Source: Priapulus caudatus
Taxonomy: Eukaryota; Priapulida; Priapulimorpha; Priapulimorphida; Priapulidae
Direction: 5' to 3'
NCBI RefSeq assembly: GCF_000485595.1
Contig: NW_014577204.1
Span: 534,751 to 570,775, forward strand
DNA length: 36,025 nucleotides
The position numbers and the translations under genes were made by a program. Below the pieces are notes generated by a model. That model saw only the letters and a program-made list of their open reading frames with translations, ran no database searches and was not told the DNA's origin. Below, in pieces: positions 21,350 through 32,872 of the stretch (position 1 is its first letter; each line of letters starts with the position of its first letter).

Positions 21350-21480
21350 CAAAAACCCTAACGTAAAACGCTAATCCTCACCCTATACCTCTAACCCTAA
21401 CCTAACCTAACCTAACCCTAATCCTAACCCTAACCCTAATCCCTAACCTACCCTAATCTCTAACCCTAACGCCTAAACGC
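21350..21480 (-). repeat. Degenerate interstitial telomere repeats
   Basis: CCCTAA units mixed with CCTAA and ATCCTAA variants. The block lies near the centre of the inverted repeat, between matching sequences at 21134-21180 and 21570-21615. Confidence 0.85.
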
Positions 21481-21689
21481 CAAAACCCGGATGATACAAC
21501 GAGAACCCATCTACCATAACCTAGACCCTACCTCTAACTAATCTAACACTATCTCCAACACTAGTGCTGCCACAATTGCGGTCACCTCCCTCCACGCCGT
21601 GGGATAGCATTACCACCCATAAATTGAGCCCAGAGCGAGATGCGCCAGATCTGTCGTGGAGTTTGGCGAAATACATGTGAGCCGGTTTA

Positions 21690-22160
21690 TTCAATGGTGA
21701 TAGTTGAAAATCCCAACATCCCAAATAATTTCTAGCGCACAGCGACTTTAGCGCCACCCAGTGGATAGCAAATGTACGATTACATATTGCAAATAAATGT
21801 ATTTCAGTGATGTCGATTGCTCGTGTAGCAAGGAGCAAAACTCAAACACATCACATACGGAGACGCGTCGCGCGTATAGCACGCACGCACGTACTCTAGT
21901 ATCGATCTAGCACGCACTAATACACAGCACACATCACACCCACAGAGCACGACACACAGCACACACACACACACGACACGTCACAAACACACACGACACC
22001 ACACACACAACCACCACACAGCACACGGTATATATATATATATATTATATAATATCATCACACACAAAAACACATCACACAACAGACACACAACACAAAC
22101 ATCACACAACACCACACACACCACTACACATGCAGCATGGGACACACACACACACACACA
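21690..22160. repeat. Right arm of the large inverted repeat
   Basis: Reverse complement of the left arm, but its CA tracts (21900-22160) are full of irregular single-base changes while the left arm's GT tracts are clean. This suggests lower base accuracy here. Confidence 0.8.
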
Positions 22161-22235
22161 CATGCACGGCGCACGCACACGCGCAAGCACACACGCGCGC
22201 GGGCGAGTATGAATATAACAATAAAATGAGGTGTG

Positions 22236-22327
22236 AATTTTTTTTATTTTGCAAGCTTTCGAGAACATGTCTCTTCATCAAGCTTCACAATAACAGAATG
22301 AACAGTAAAGCTTGCAAAATAAAAATG
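22236..22327. mobile_element. Short hairpin element
   Basis: TTTTTATTTTGCAAGCTTT (from about 22237) and its reverse complement (about 22307-22326) enclose about 50 bases with GAACATGTCTCTTCATCAAG. Looks like a small non-autonomous inverted-repeat element. Confidence 0.6.
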
Positions 22328-22998
22328 TACACCTTATTCTATCTTTGCAATCATATATTTTAATCTACATCTGCATGAGTGTCCGTTTGTATTTATTTAG
22401 AAAATATAACATGACATACATAACAAAATATGACATCTTATATATATATCGATATGTAGATATAGGCCTATATATATATATATAACATTTATGATACTAA
22501 ATAATAAATTTAGTGCTAATTGTCATCTCACATCCATACAGTATCTTATCCCGCTCACAATCAATGGATTCAGGTCAACGTAGTATGGCCAGACACAAAC
22601 ACGCGCTGATGCGAACAGGTTTTTCATTGAAAAATTTGAGTCGAGTATTCTGCCACCAACCTGTGCTACCAAATGTCTGACCAGACCTACATAGGCTGGC
22701 TTGCATACCTGAGCTGCGGTTTATACGGAAATCGGCGTGTGTGAAGCAACCATAGAAATATATAGCGACACAATTATATTATAATAGTATTATATTAATA
22801 TTATTTATATTATTATTAATATTATATTATATTATATTATATTAATATTATATTATATATTTATATTATATTATATTATATATATTATATTATATTATAT
22901 TATATTAAATATAATATATATTATATTATAATGTATATTAAATAATATAATATTATATTAATATATGATATAAAGGCGCTACACAGTATCGATATTTT
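22328..22998. repeat. AT-rich DNA, (TATTA)n array at 22770-22975
   Basis: Ordinary AT-rich DNA to 22770, then near-pure ATATT/TTATA repeats leading to the assembly gap. No gene. Confidence 0.85.
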
Positions 22999-23023
22999 NN
23001 NNNNNNNNNNNNNNNNNNNNNNN
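22999..23023. other. Assembly gap of 25 N
   Basis: Exactly 25 ambiguous bases, a round default length, so true distance is unknown. It lies between AT-rich and GA-rich low-complexity DNA. Confidence 0.98.
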
Positions 23024-23029
23024 CTGAGC

Positions 23030-23459
23030 AGACGAGTCAGAGAAGTAGAGAGAGAAATAAGGAAATCGACGAGAGATGAGAAGAGAAAGAGATAAGGAAA
23101 TCGAGGCAGAGAAGAGAAAATGGAAATGATGAAGGAGAGAACGAGAGAGAGAGAGAAGAGAGGAGCAGAGAGAGAGAGAGGAGGAGAGGAGAGAGAGAGA
23201 GAGAAAGGGAGACAGAGAAAGATTTGTGCGTGATAAAGAGCGAAAGAAAGAATCGGGAAGAGAAGAGAGAGAGATAGAGGGAGAAAAAGAAAGAAAGAGA
23301 GAGAAAAACAGAGAGCGCGAGAGAGAAAGATAATGCGCCAGCGAGAGAGAGAGAAAGACAGCGCGAGAGAAAGAGAGAGATTAGAGAGAGAGGGGGGCAG
23401 AGCAGAGAGGAGAAGAGAGAGAGACGAGAGCAGAGAGAGAGAGAGAGAGTGAGACGAGA

Positions 23460-23508
<49 letters not shown>

Positions 23509-23780
23509 AAGCGACAGAGCGAGAGAGCTCGCTTGAGTAACCGCGGACAGCTGCATGAGGCAGGCGCACCCGTCTGTTTGCGACAGTCGCCCGCTGGCTC
23601 ACACTTCACATAGACGCGTTCGTCTGTGTCGGCCCCAGATGCTGCTCACTGTTGGTGACTGGCTTAGTGAGAAACACTAGAAACAGAGACAGAGACAGAG
23701 ACAGAGACAGAGAGAGAGAGAGCGAGAGAGGGAGAGAGATACAGAGACGCGAGAAGAGAGAGAGAGGAAGCGAAAAGGAG
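23030..23780. repeat. GA-rich low-complexity DNA
   Basis: (GA)n-type repeats at 23034-23530 and 23680-23785 with many interruptions. The only unique stretch is 23530-23680. Long minus-strand Ser-Leu frames derive from the repeat. Confidence 0.9.
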
Positions 23781-25742
23781 AGAGTAGACACTATGTCTGC
23801 AGTGATTTACAGTTGCTAATAGTAGATAGCCAGTGCTACTTGGTATGCAGTGATGAACTGGAAGATAGCATCCAAGTAAGAACCAGTGAGCGGCACCTGT
23901 GTTAGTATACAGCGCATAGTGAGAGACACACAGGGAGAGAGACGCGTGTGCGTGATATACTGTACGGTGGCTTCCTTGCTGCGGATTGTTCGGTGGGAGG
24001 ATAGTACCTCGGAGCGTCTACGACTGGGGCGACGTGACAATTGCCTGTGTTGCGGCATCCTCAGTAAGTATAGACTTCATGGGATTGCTGTAGATGAACG
24101 ATGATGAATAGGCGACGATGGCGACGACGACGACAGACGTAATGATGATGCCTGATAGAGCTGGTGTGCCGTTGCATCCGTCAGTGTAAGCGACAGCGGT
24201 GTCACGGGGAAACAACGTTTTTTGTGTTTCACAGTGTGGCACATCTCCCAGATTCAGTCGGCTGATACTGTGTGAAGACTTGTTTTGTTTATATAGTGAA
24301 TTCTTGTCGTGCGATTGTAAATTAGTATTTTATTAATATTTTTATAGTTAGCTCTATTAGGTAGTAGGAGTAAACAGGCTGCTAACGCGGAACAAGGGCA
24401 ATTGCCATCGTTGTATCACAGTGAGGGTTAGGCGTTGGTTTCGGTTTATTGGTTTGGGTGCGGTTCACCGGGTTCGGTTCGGTTCGGGTTTCGTTATTGG
24501 GTCGCGTGGGCATGTAATGTTTCAGTTTTCATTTTCCTAAGCTTTCATCGCGGTATTCGGTTGTGATAATGGGCGGCATAGTTGTTTTGCTGGCTGCCTG
24601 CCGAAGGAATCTGAAGACAGGCGAAAATTCATCCATTATGTGCAGTTCACTCGCAGCTAGTTTGTTGTTTATTGACACAATTCCCTGCGAACGCGACTTT
24701 TGATCTTGTTTCGTAGGCCATTTAGCTACTGAAGTGTCAGCGTTTCAATGCGATAACACTCTTCACACCGTGTACATCCGCGATCGTTAATATTCAGTCG
24801 GATTTCGAGAGGCCGAGATTAGTAAAGGTCAACCTCCCGATGCCCCCGTGTGAACTATGGCATGCTATACGCGGGTTAAGATAAGATTGTTTAAGAACAA
24901 TAAAGTTGAACTGTTGTGCTCCGTTGTCACACGTTAATCGTGTGCGTGTGTTGCATGCGTTGCGTGCGTGCAGTGCGTGTGGTTGCCGTGCGTCGCGCGC
25001 GCGCGGCGTGGTGTGTGTCCGTGTGTGTGGGTGTGTAATGCGTATCGTGGTGTGTGTAAGAGCTTTGAAATATCTGCAACCAACTAATTATCCCACCCCA
25101 CCAACCACCACCACCATTATTTCATCACTAGCGGCTGGGTGCAATGTATAGCGGAGGAATGCAAGAACTAGAGCGGTCCAAGCAAGGCTGTTAAAATGCT
25201 AACACGTTCGGCGATATGTGTCAGCGGATCCACCTATGTAGGTGAAAGCGGGCCCCCTCTCTTTCACCTAACTCCCCCTGCCTCCTTCCTCCCTCCTCCC
25301 GCTCTCACTCTTGCTAATATGTTCGCACTGCGGTACATGCGCGGCAGCCATTGTGGCACAGGAGAGCGGTACATCAATCGCTGACATAATGTGATGAGGA
25401 CGGGTTGTGAGTTGCAATTACGTCGTCTGAATCGCGGTATCTAACTAATATATATCGAGGCACCAGCTGATGGGATGCATGGATGCTGCGCGTGCGTTGT
25501 TAAACGATTACTCTCTCGTCCGTGAGTTAATGTTATATATAATAATCATAATGCGGGCGTGGAGGCGTTTTTATTGGTGTCGGTGTGTGTTGGCGCGTGC
25601 GTGCGTGCGTGCGTGCGTGATGTGTGAGAGAGTGTTGGTGTCGTCTGCGTGCGTGTGCACGTGCGCACGTGCATGAGACAAGTGTGCAGCGCGCGCCGAG
25701 CAGTGTGTGTGTGTGTAATGGTGTGTGTGTGTGTGTGTGTGC

Positions 25743-25785
<43 letters not shown>

Positions 25786-26436
25786 TGTGTTCTGTGTGAA
25801 AGAGAGAGGGAGAGAGAGAGCCGAGCGCTTGCGAGTAGTATGAGAGAGAGAGTGTACATGTTGTTGTGTGCGGTGCACGCGCACGTGCGATGAGTACGGT
25901 GTGTAAGAGATAAAGAGAAGAGAAAGAGAAAGAGAGAGAGAGAGAGAAGAGAAAAGAGAAAGAGAGAGGAAGGAGAGAGATGAGAGAGTGTGTGTGTGTG
26001 CGTGTGTGTGTGTGTATGTGTGTGCGTGCGTGAGTGAGTGAGTGTGCGGTGTGTGCGTTGCGTGCGCGTGCGTGGTGTGCGTAGCGCGTGGCGCGCGCGT
26101 GTGTGTGTGCGTGCGTGCGCCGTGCGGCGTGCGCGTGCCGTGTGTGCGTGCGCGCGCGTGTGTGTGTGGCGTTGCGTGCGCGTGCGTAGCGTGCGCGCGC
26201 GTGTGTGTGTGTGCGCCGCGGCATCGCGTGCGTGTGTTCCTCCCCATGCAGCGGCGTCCTCATTATAGGCAGCTCATTATAACAGAAGCAGCTGCGCAGG
26301 GTGGCTGTCCAGGCAACAGATGTCGGGGAGGATGCGCATAATTGTGGCGTAATAGCGGTGCATTATTATGTAAAACTTCTTCGATTGCTGTGGTGGAGTG
26401 TGGGGATTTTACAGCTTGTATAGATCGCGATCAGAA

Positions 26437-26480
26437 GCTAATAATACCTTGTTTATTACGTATTATACCGTATTATTAGC
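26437..26480. repeat. AGCTAATAATAC inverted repeat
   Basis: AGCTAATAATAC and GTATTATTAGCT face each other across about 20 bases; partly preserved in copy B (33498-33545). Confidence 0.7.
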
Positions 26481-27414
26481 TCGATTGATGGCGAATCAAG
26501 GAGGTATATGCGGAAAATAGGGATTTGCGGAACGGATCATTATCCTTAGCTCTTGATCAATATCTGCGGAGGGCTGCTTCAGGGCAGTAAAACTGTCAAT
26601 TACTACCTCAAGGTTGCGCGTGAATTGTCGAGCATTATCACCCGCGACGTACGCTGGTGTGTGTGGTGTAACGATTAGTAGATCTCAGGGGAGAGCATAG
26701 TTGAATATAGAAATAAGTTGTGGATATATGATAATCAGCTAACCCTAACCCTAATCTAAACCCTAAACCTATCCCGCTAATTCTACAAATAAAACAAATT
26801 GGCGACAACAAATAAATAAAAAAGTAAAATAAATAAGAGACAAAATTAGCACAATCAGAGCCGTCCCGTAAAAGCAGGGGATCACTATCCTTCTCTCCTG
26901 TGCAATATTCGTAGACGATGTGGTCGCTATCACTGAATCACGATCCTGTCGCCTGTGTCCTGCGAGAAACGCACGTAAGTGAGCGTGATTCGATTTCTTG
27001 TAGGAGAATCGTGGGAGCAGGGTCGACGTCGGCGAGTTGTTTTATTCACTGTCATGATCCAGTTTCAGCATGTATGCAGTGTGTGTTAGTGCGGTGTGTG
27101 GAATAGCAAATCGGCCTCTAGTCGCGGTTACTGGTCACTGGAGCAGGACTGGCCATCAAATTTTAATAGATATTTTTACTGATATTAGTATTGTAACTCT
27201 TTTGTTACACCAGAGCGTCCAACCATCCCCTGTAACCATACGCTAGCAGTACGCATTGTTTCGTAAATACCGTAATTTATAATATAGAGTAGTATGGGCC
27301 TACCTGCTAAGGTAAGTACTGCATAACGTTAATCAGCAATAAATTTATAACTAATAATTTAAGTAAGTCACTACTAGTGTTAATATAAATCTAATATAGT
27401 TTACAAGTTAAGTA

Positions 27415-27585
27415 CGGATTCGAAACGGCACGACCCATGTAGGCCACTTTCAGTAACGGACCTCGAACGCCTATCTATGTCGTCATTCAGTACGGACTCG
27501 AACCCTTATCGTATGTCGTCACTTCAAAGTATGGACTTCGAAGCCACTATCTATGTCGTCAGTCTTCAGTACGGACTTTGGATTG
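27415..27585. repeat. 36-bp tandem repeat, copy A
   Basis: Four units of the type CAGTACGGACTTGAACCC followed by ATATCTATGTCGTCA. Units here carry scattered extra bases; the cleaner equivalents are at 34405-34525. Confidence 0.8.
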
Positions 27586-27923
27586 ATGGGCAGGTCTAAA
27601 TGAAACACCGCCAGCGGTCATGACACAACATTCAGGCACTTAGCGTTGGGTCAACGCTCTCGCCTCGATTGCATGCTGAGAGTGACAGCGTAGCGGACGC
27701 CGGCATAGCGGCGCATACACACACGCACGCACGCCCCCAAAAAAAAAACGGCCACTGCAGCTGCGACGGCACGCACACAGCACACACACACACACACACA
27801 AGCATTATCTATTCTCCTGATGTATATATATATATGATTACTTTATTAAAAATCGACACACAACACACATGCACAGAGAGAGGCGAAAAAGAGAGAGAGA
27901 GAGAAACGCACACACCAACACAC

Positions 27924-28399
27924 TATTATTTCTATGGAGGTAACCGATCGCCTTGATGAGAGATCGTATAAAGAGATCCAGCATAATAAGCCATATCGGA
28001 AAGTCCCCGCCGCCATATTGAGATTAGATAAGAGGGGGTATAAACTGCTTTTTTATAACATGGGTAGGATATAACTATTCTAGGTTTTTGATCTATAATT
28101 CTTTTCACGAACATCGTACTTCAATTCACAGGTGCGTTTCTGTTTACAGAAACATTTACAAATATGATTGTGGTCATTTGGGATATTTTGCAATGTTTGT
28201 GTTAATGCAAAAACTAAAAACGCACGAGCGTTTACATTAATCATGTATACTTTCCTAAGCGCGCCTCGGCCATTTTATACCCCCTTTTTCTCTGACTTTA
28301 AATAGCACAGCTGGACTTTCCGATATCACTTATTAACAGTGGGCGCCTTGTCGTTAGCCGAGGAATCGCATTAATCTCATTGTCTTGCATGGTTTCTAG
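27924..28399. other. Intron-like DNA upstream of the coiled-coil exon
   Basis: GAGGGGGTATAAA (about 28031) and TTTATACCCCCTTT (about 28273) face each other, and CCGCCATATTG and GGCCATTTTA lie beside them, suggesting a 280-bp inverted-repeat element. The last 40 bases form a weak pyrimidine tract before the acceptor. Confidence 0.5.
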
Positions 28400-28495
28400 G
28401 AGACAATCAACAAAGAACGTGAGGCACTGCACGGCGAGAAGGAGAGACAGCGCGACGAGTACGAACAGGAGCGCAGCGACATACAGAAGCTCAAG
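28400..28495 (+). CDS. Internal coding exon of a coiled-coil protein
   Basis: Ninety-six bases (32 codons) bounded by acceptor TTTCTAG (AG at 28398-28399) and donor GTATGA (GT at 28496-28497), open throughout and symmetric in phase 0. The peptide begins ETINKEREALHGEK and ends with ERSDIQKLK. Nearly all residues are charged or polar with spaced Ile/Leu, as in long coiled coils. G+C is higher than in neighbouring DNA and codon third positions are mostly G or C, unlike the surrounding repeats. I cannot name the gene; golgin-, centrosomal- and cilium-type coiled-coil proteins are all possible. Other exons of the gene are not recognisable here and probably lie outside the window or in long introns. 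Confidence 0.72.
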
Positions 28496-28730
28496 GTATG
28501 AGCAGCCGTGTTGAGAGCGCCATCTAGTGGCTGTCATGCATATTACTGCACTGTGATAATAGTGATGCTGGTGGTGATGATGGCCACAGTGGTGATGGTG
28601 ATATTACTTACTAATAATCATAATCATTAATATTATAATAATAATAATAATAACAACGTGACAAGGACTGATTACCTCTCAACCTTATGATATGTTATGC
28701 ACATGCTATGCTATTATCAATGAGAGTGAT

Positions 28731-28825
28731 TCTCATTTCGCGCGTTGCTAGGCGACACCGGCTCTCATCTCGCGCGTTGCTAGGCGACACCGGTTCTCAT
28801 CTCGCGCGTTGCTAGGCGACACTGG
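28731..28825 (+). promoter_or_regulatory. Three 32-bp repeats with X-box-like sites
   Basis: Units start at 28731, 28763 and 28795. Each holds GCGTTGCTAGGCGAC, close to the RFX-factor X-box (GTTGCC-N-RGCAAC type), with G for A in the right half. The third unit is cut at its end by the element starting at 28826. RFX factors control ciliary genes in animals; use here is inferred. Confidence 0.5.
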
Positions 28826-29030
28826 ATTGGGGGGGGTGACCCCCCACCCACCCATCATTTGCAAGACATTTGCAAGATGTTTCTTTTTCTTTTTCTTTTT
28901 CTTTTCCTTTTCTTTTTCTTTTCCTTTTTCTTTTTTCTTTTTCTTTTTCTTTTTCTTCTTCTTCTTTCCTTTTTCTTGCAAATGATAGGGGGGCGACCGC
29001 CCCCCCTGCCCCCCCTGTGGCGCCGCCTGT
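28826..29030. mobile_element. Inverted-repeat element with T/C core
   Basis: G/C homopolymer ends, then ATCATTTGCAAG (28853-28864) facing CTTGCAAATGAT (28975-28986), around a (TTTTTC)n core at 28879-28976. The right end, reversed, reads CAGGCGGCGCCACAGGGG, close to the end at 35411 (CAGGGGCGGCGCCAGGG), so both belong to one hAT-like miniature family. Minus-strand Lys-Glu frames come from the core. Confidence 0.7.
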
Positions 29031-29215
29031 GTACGAGTGAAACAGAGAGGTTGACGGCGCGGCTTGCTGGCGTCGTCCATGTCGTCTAAGGTAATCGCTG
29101 CGCTGTGGAAAAATTTGTGTCGTTATAATTCTCGCGTGAGAGTTTGTGTTGCGTTGCAGTCGGGCTGCATGCATCTGAATAACAGACAGACCGACAAACA
29201 AAGAGGCAGGCAGGC

Positions 29216-29247
<32 letters not shown>

Positions 29248-29640
29248 GGACGGGCATACGGACATGATTGCAGGTACCCATAATTGCATACATTCTGGTA
29301 GGATTCCAGGCGAAAAGTAATTGCATGCCAACCTTGGAGCCGGCTGCTTTCTTTGTATCGGGTGAGGTGTACGTGGGAGTAGGGCCAGCGACTGCGAACA
29401 TTCAGGCGAAAGAAATTTTCGTCTGAAAGAAAAGTCAATGCGGCACGGTGGTGAAGAGGAACAGAGAGGTCGTGTCTGCACCTTGTGTTGATGTTGCTCC
29501 TCGGTGACTGCTGGGCCTAATTCGGCGCGATGCCTCGCTGCATTTCCCACCGATTGCCAACATTTTCGCAAGACATGCTGCGTCCAGCGTCGCGCAAGAT
29601 TTCGCTTATATTTTGAGCCGGCTGGTATTCGCGCACACTA
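29031..29640. other. Non-coding DNA with (CAGA)n
   Basis: (CAGA)n tetramers at 29212-29248. A 161-codon minus frame (29086-29571) spans the repeat and shows no recognisable domain; not called a gene. Confidence 0.55.
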
Positions 29641-29644
29641 CCCG

Positions 29645-29680
<36 letters not shown>

Positions 29681-29760
29681 TGTGCGTGCGTGCTTGCGTG
29701 TGCGTGCGTGCGTGCGTGTATACCTGCGCAGGTGTGTGCTTGCGTGTGCGCGCGCGTGTA
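29641..29760. repeat. GTGC microsatellite
   Basis: About 20 GTGC units with GT variants. Confidence 0.95.
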
Positions 29761-30175
29761 GACACTGAATAAACTAACGTAACGTAAAACGGCTTTTACT
29801 TCCCTCGGGTTTTCCTCGACATGATCATTGCATTTTGTGACTCAGTTTTCTTTCCGCATTTTTCTTGACACTTAACTTGTTCAACAGCACCACCCCTCCC
29901 TCTAAAATGCCTACTTCAGTTATAACGTGCGCGATTCACGCGCCTGTAGAACGATTCATTGCCGCTTGAAAACGTGTGAGGCATTGCCACCGTAAAATCA
30001 GCGCTAACGTACGGGCATGCATGAAGGCAGTTCGTTTAGAGGCGCCTAAAATCTGAAGCGTGCCCCGGGGGGGCCGGCCGTGTTACCTGCTTTCTTATTT
30101 AATGTGTAGCGATCGCGCAGGTCTACGCGCCTCGACCGTGTGAAAGTCGTAAAACGGTGCGTGTCGTAATTTACG

Positions 30176-30226
<51 letters not shown>

Positions 30227-30982
30227 TGTGTGTAGGCATGGTGTACAAGCACTGCCATTTCCACGTCGGCTGGTATAAAGGTGCGGTCATTCTACCTACA
30301 TATATAGCGAGTGCACTGCAGTCCGTTTCTCAACTTCGCACAGCTCGACGAAGCTAGAATGGTGAAGAGCAAACGTGTCGTTTACACTGAACAACATGCT
30401 GCCGACGTTTATTCTTCCTTCCGACGTGTTGCCGGACCTAATTTGCTATAAATCCTGTTAACCTATAGTCATTATGATGCTGGTACGTTGGATGACGTCA
30501 TAGATTGACGCACTAGCAGCACAGACACCAACCAGCACATGCTCTTCCCCGACAATAGTCCGAGATTACTTATAGTGTACTGAAATAAAGCTTAGTGTAG
30601 CTGAGAGCGACCCGTGTAGCAGGGAGAGACCCGTCTAACAAGGAGAGAGAGAGACCCGTGTGGCAGGGAGAGACCATGCGGTCTATGATGGGGGAACAGG
30701 AGGGGGTCCATTCCCAGTTTCGCAAATAAAATTATCCCATTTTCCAATTCCCAGTTGATTCATACGCTTTTGTTATTATATATTTATGATTACCTGTGAC
30801 TATCAGGCATCTTGTGTGTTTGTGTGTGTATGTGTGTGTGTGCGTGCGTGCGTGCGTGCGTGTGCGTGTGCGTGTGCGTGTGCGTGTGCGTGTGCGTGTG
30901 TGGTGTGTGTTTCTCTGTAGTGAGTGCTCGTCAGGCTTCTATTTCCTCCCTCTGTGTGTTTGTGTGTGTGTGTGTGAAGAGA
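29761..30982. other. Non-coding DNA with microsatellites
   Basis: GTGC tract at 30177-30233, a 20-bp repeat GAGAGACCCGTGTAGCAGG-like at 30605-30675, GTGC/GTGTGC tract at 30807-30910. No exon supported. Confidence 0.55.
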
Positions 30983-31235
30983 GAGAGACACCATGTCTCA
31001 GTGATTTACAGTTGCTAATAGTAGATACCAGTGCTACTTGGTATCAGTGATGAACTGTGAAGATAGCATCCAAGTAAGAACCAGTTGAGCGCCTGTGTTA
31101 GTAATACACTGCATAGTGAGAGACACACAGGGAGAGAGACGGCGTGTGCGTGATATACTGTAACGGTGCTCCTTGCTGCGGATTGTTCGGGTGTGAGGAT
31201 AGTACCTCGGAGCGTCTACGACGTGCGACGTGACC

Positions 31236-31257
31236 ATGCCTGTGTTCGGCATCCTCA
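31236..31257 (+). CDS. Candidate first coding exon (ATG to splice donor)
   Basis: ATG with A at -3 (GACCATGC), encoding MPVFGIL plus one base, followed by a strong donor GTAAGTATAG. In copy A (about 24036-24062) the donor is kept but the ATG reads ATTG and an extra base disrupts the frame. Conservation of the donor fits a real 5' exon, but 22 bases is little evidence. Phase 1, so it would not splice directly in frame to the exon at 28400, which also lies upstream. Confidence 0.3.
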
Positions 31258-32829
31258 GTAAGTATAGCTTCATGGATTGCTGTAGATGACGATGATGATA
31301 GCGACGATGGCGACGACGACGACGACGATGATGATGCTGATAGGAGCTGGTGTGCCGTTGCATCCGTCAGTGTAAGCGACAGCCGTTCACGGGAGAAACA
31401 AACGTTTTGTGTTTCACAGTGTGGCACATCTCCCAAGATCAGTCGCTGAATTACTTTGTTGAGCTTGTTTGTTTATATAGTGAATTCTTGTCGTGCGATT
31501 GTAATTAGTATTTTATTAATATTTTTATAGTTACTCTTATTTGGTATTAGGTGTAAACAGGCTGCTAACCGGACAGGGCAATTCCATCGTTTATCACAGT
31601 GGTTGGCGTTGGTTTCGGTTTATTGGTTTGGGTCGGTTCGGTTCGGTTCGGGTTCGGTTTATTGGGTCGGGCCATGTAATGTTTCATTTTCATTTTCAAC
31701 TTTCATCGCGGTATACGGTTGTGATAATGGGCGCATAGTTTTTGCTGCTGCTGCCAGGATCTGAAGACAGCGAAAATTCATCCATTATGTGCAGTTCCTC
31801 GCAGCAGTTTTTGTTTTTGACACAATTCCTCGACGCGACTTTTGAATTTGTTCGTGGCCAATTTACTACTGAAGTGTCAGCGTTTCAATGCGATAACATC
31901 TTAACACCGTGTACATCCGCGATCGTTAATATTCAGTCGGATTTCGAGAGGCCGAGTTAGTAAGGTCAACATCCCGATGCCCCCGTGTGAACTATGCATC
32001 TATAGCGGTTAAGATAAGATTGTTTAAGAACAATAAAGTTGAACTGTTGTGCTCCGTTGTCACACGTTGAATGTGTGCGTGTGTGCATGCGTGCGTGCGT
32101 GCGTGCGTGTGTGTGCGTGCGTGCGCGCGCGCGCGCGTGTGTGTGTCTGTGTGTGCGTGTGTAATGCGTATGTGGTGTGTGTAAAGCTGAATATCTGCAC
32201 CAACTATTATCCCCCCCCCACCACCACCACCACCATTATTTCATCACTAGCGCGGGTGCAATGATAGCGGAGGAATGCACTAGAGCGGTCCAAGCAAGGC
32301 TGTTAAAATGCTAACCACGTTGGCGATATGGTCAGCGGATCCACGCTATGTACGTGAAAGCGCGCCCCCTCTCTTTCACACTCCCCCCTCCTCCTTCCTC
32401 CCTCCTCCCGCTCTCACTCTTGCTATAGGTTCGCACTGCCGGTACATGCCGCAGCCATTGTGCACAGGAAGAGCGGTAACAATCGCTGACAATGTGATGA
32501 GGAAGTTGGCAATTACGTCGTCTGGAACCGGTATCTACTATATATATATACGAGCAGCCAGCTGATGGGATGCATGGATGCTGCGCGTGCGTTGTTAACT
32601 TACTCTCTCGTCGTGATGTAATGTATATATAATAATCATAATGCGGGCGTGAGCGTTTATTTAGGTGTCGGTGTGTGTGCGCGTGCGTGCGTGCGTGCGT
32701 GCGTGGATGTGTGAGAGAGTGTTGGTGTCGTCTGCGTGCGTGTGCACGTGCGCACGTGCATGAGAACAAGTGTGCAGCGCGCGCCGCGCGTGTGTGTGTG
32801 TGTATGGGTGTGTGTGTGTGTGTGTGTGC

Positions 32830-32872
<43 letters not shown>

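Larger units (their letters stand above)
23780..27923 (+). repeat. Direct duplication, copy A (insertion-rich)
   Basis: Matches 30983-34753 in order and orientation over its whole length. Copy A is longer mostly through scattered single extra bases, including inside microsatellites that are regular in copy B, plus a stretch at about 27723-27818 absent from B. Contains a (GGTTC)n patch (24450-24500), GT/GTGC/GA tracts (24940-25040, 25590-26230), telomere-like units (26739-26772) and the 36-bp repeats (27415-27585). No intact coding exon seen. Confidence 0.9.

Noticed and set aside
20160-22160. A true telomere-to-telomere fusion site
   Set aside because: The central CCCTAA units all run in one orientation and are degenerate; a fusion would show facing TTAGGG and CCCTAA arrays.
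25546-26263. Minus-strand frames of about 230 codons rich in Thr, His, Ala and Arg
   Set aside because: They translate CA/CGCA microsatellites and appear in several frames at once.
27400-27600. A tRNA gene suggested by GGATTCGAA words
   Set aside because: No cloverleaf stems or anticodon arm around them; the words belong to a 36-bp tandem repeat.
29086-29571. A 161-codon minus-strand frame
   Set aside because: Crosses the (CAGA)n tract, which supplies a long Cys-Leu-Ser-Val run; no domain in the rest.
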